Positions 33,161 to 33,934 of a DNA stretch of 33,934 nt are shown here, piece by piece. Position 1 is the first letter of the stretch. Each line of letters begins with the position of its first letter. The stretch is from NCBI RefSeq assembly GCF_007990715.1, contig NZ_BJWY01000083.1, positions 1-33,934 of the forward strand, given 5' to 3'. Source of the DNA: Nocardia seriolae NBRC 15557. Its GTDB lineage: Bacteria > Actinomycetota > Actinomycetes > Mycobacteriales > Mycobacteriaceae. The notes beneath the pieces were generated by a model, which did not search any database, had not been told where the DNA came from, and saw only the letters and a program-made list of their open reading frames with translations. A program made the position numbers and the translations under genes.

Positions 33161-33625
33161 ATGCCGCTCGAGGTCGGTACGCTCGCACCGGACTTCACGC
33201 TGAAGGACCAGAACAACCAGGAAGTCTCCCTGTCGAGCTTCCGAGGCGAGAAGAACGTCCTGCTCGTCTTCTACCCGTTGGCCTTCACCGGCATCTGCCA
33301 GGGCGAACTCTGCAAGGTCCGAGACGAACTCCCCAAGTTCCAGAACGACAACGCAGAAATCCTCGCCATCTCGGTAGGCCCACCCCCCACCCACAAAATC
33401 TGGGCCGCCGAACAGGGCTACACCTTCCCCCTCCTGTCCGACTTCTGGCCCCACGGCGCCGTCTCCCAGTCCTACGGCGTCTTCAACGAAAAATCCGGCT
33501 ACCCCAACCGCGGCACTTTCGTCGTCGACAAGGACGGCATCATCCGCTTCGCCGAAATGAACGGCCCCGGTGAGCCCCGTGACCAGCAAGCTTGGGAAAA
33601 AGCCCTCGCCACACTAGATTCATAA
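33161..33625 (+). CDS. ahpE: Peroxiredoxin AhpE
   Basis: The 154-residue peroxiredoxin reduces peroxides and peroxynitrite with a thiol. The peroxidatic Cys46 sits in PLAFTGIC (PxxxTxxC), with RGTFVVDKDGIIRFAE typical of the fold. VGPPPTHKIWA and FPLLSDFWPHGAVSQSYGVFNE match AhpE of mycobacteria closely. A second Cys51 follows at CxxxxC (C46-QGEL-C51); as I recall, M. tuberculosis AhpE is a one-Cys enzyme with Asp there. In BCP/PrxQ the same spacing gives the resolving Cys, so this enzyme may form an internal disulfide. GGAGG (33149-33153) precedes the ATG. The leader may hold a hairpin. Reductants are probably mycoredoxin or a thioredoxin, not in the window. Confidence 0.93.
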   Translation: MPLEVGTLAPDFTLKDQNNQEVSLSSFRGEKNVLLVFYPLAFTGICQGELCKVRDELPKFQNDNAEILAISVGPPPTHKIWAAEQGYTFPLLSDFWPHGAVSQSYGVFNEKSGYPNRGTFVVDKDGIIRFAEMNGPGEPRDQQAWEKALATLDS

Positions 33626-33686
33626 CCCGTGCCTCCGGACCCCGCGTCCGGCAGCACAATCCGACCCCGGCCCCGCCGGGCAGTCC

Positions 33687-33758
33687 GGGCGTATAGCTCA
33701 GCGGTAGAGCACTGGTTTTACACACCAGCGGTCGGGGGTTCGATCCCCTCTGCGCCCA
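33687..33758 (+). tRNA. tRNA-Val (anticodon UAC)
   Basis: A 72-base cloverleaf: acceptor GGGCGTA pairs with TGCGCCC (one G-U), D-arm GCTCAGCGGTAGAGC, anticodon stem CTGGT/ACCAG with loop TTTACAC giving anticodon TAC (reads GUA), and T-arm GGGGGTTCGATCCCC with the TTC sequence. Discriminator A follows; CCA is not encoded. A terminator begins 8 bases later. Confidence 0.95.
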
Positions 33759-33765
33759 CTCCCGA

Positions 33766-33790
33766 AAACCCAGGTCATGCCTGGGTTTTT
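33766..33790 (+). terminator. Rho-independent terminator of tRNA-Val
   Basis: AAACCCAGG (33766-33774) pairs with CCTGGGTTT (33780-33788) over a 5-base loop and runs into five T (33786-33790). It directly follows the tRNA gene. The remaining 144 bases of the window hold no gene that I can see and are lower in GC than the rest. Confidence 0.92.
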
Positions 33791-33934
33791 GTGTATCAGC
33801 TTCGATCTTGGAAGTGATTTGTGTTCGCAATCGTGTAGCACTGAGAGTTAGCTGCTATGTGTCTGTAGCGGTTCGTGTTCCACATCGATGAGAGTGCTGT
33901 GAGGTTCGGCGTCGGTGGACGGCTGCTAGTGTCG

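Overview
The window is GC-rich chromosomal DNA from a mycolic-acid-producing actinobacterium, most likely Nocardia or a close relative. The evidence is a mycobacterial-type FAS-II gene block (fabD, acpM, kasA, accD6) behind aceE and a MabR-type PucR regulator, an antigen-85-like secreted esterase, AhpE, DUF3145 and DUF3052 proteins, and many lipoproteins. The genus is inferred from gene content only.

Layout. 1-5.1 kb: 5' part of a serine hydrolase, an antigen-85-like esterase, a Baeyer-Villiger monooxygenase, and an MFS exporter with a CzrA-like metal-site ArsR regulator. 5.2-8.3 kb: a calcium-loop lipoprotein-like protein, a TerD-DUF2510-zinc ribbon-PH-like-HNH nuclease fusion, and a divergent Ala-rich coiled-coil protein. 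8.4-17.4 kb: fused PabA-PabB, an inverted-repeat-bounded intergenic element, a phosphotransferase, a DinB-like protein, two more serine hydrolases, an APC permease, DUF3145 and a lipoprotein. 17.4-23 kb: a Ser/Thr kinase with a polytopic membrane tail, a berberine-bridge-type FAD oxidoreductase and DctA. 23-31.7 kb: aceE-mabR-fabD-acpM-kasA-accD6, all on the minus strand and closed by a strong palindromic terminator. 31.9-33.9 kb: on the plus strand a lipoprotein, DUF3052, ahpE, tRNA-Val(UAC) and a textbook terminator.

How the genes work together. AceE makes acetyl-CoA, AccD6 carboxylates it to malonyl-CoA, FabD loads malonate on AcpM and KasA elongates the meromycolate chain; MabR sits between aceE and fabD with its known type of operator (TTTTGT-N9-ACAAAA) in the gap. 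No kasB lies between kasA and accD6. The antigen-85-like esterase could act at the other end of the pathway, on the cell envelope.

Regulatory DNA is the richest source of unexpected signal. At least six single-gene units start 6-8 bases after a -10-like hexamer with no Shine-Dalgarno sequence, which suggests leaderless transcription. Two promoter regions carry three direct repeats at exactly 11-bp spacing (before dctA and before the first serine hydrolase). The kasA-accD6 spacer can form two competing hairpins. The most novel protein architectures are the TerD-HNH fusion and the kinase with a HEAT-like segment plus about eight membrane helices. AhpE carries an extra cysteine in a position that could make it a two-cysteine peroxidase.
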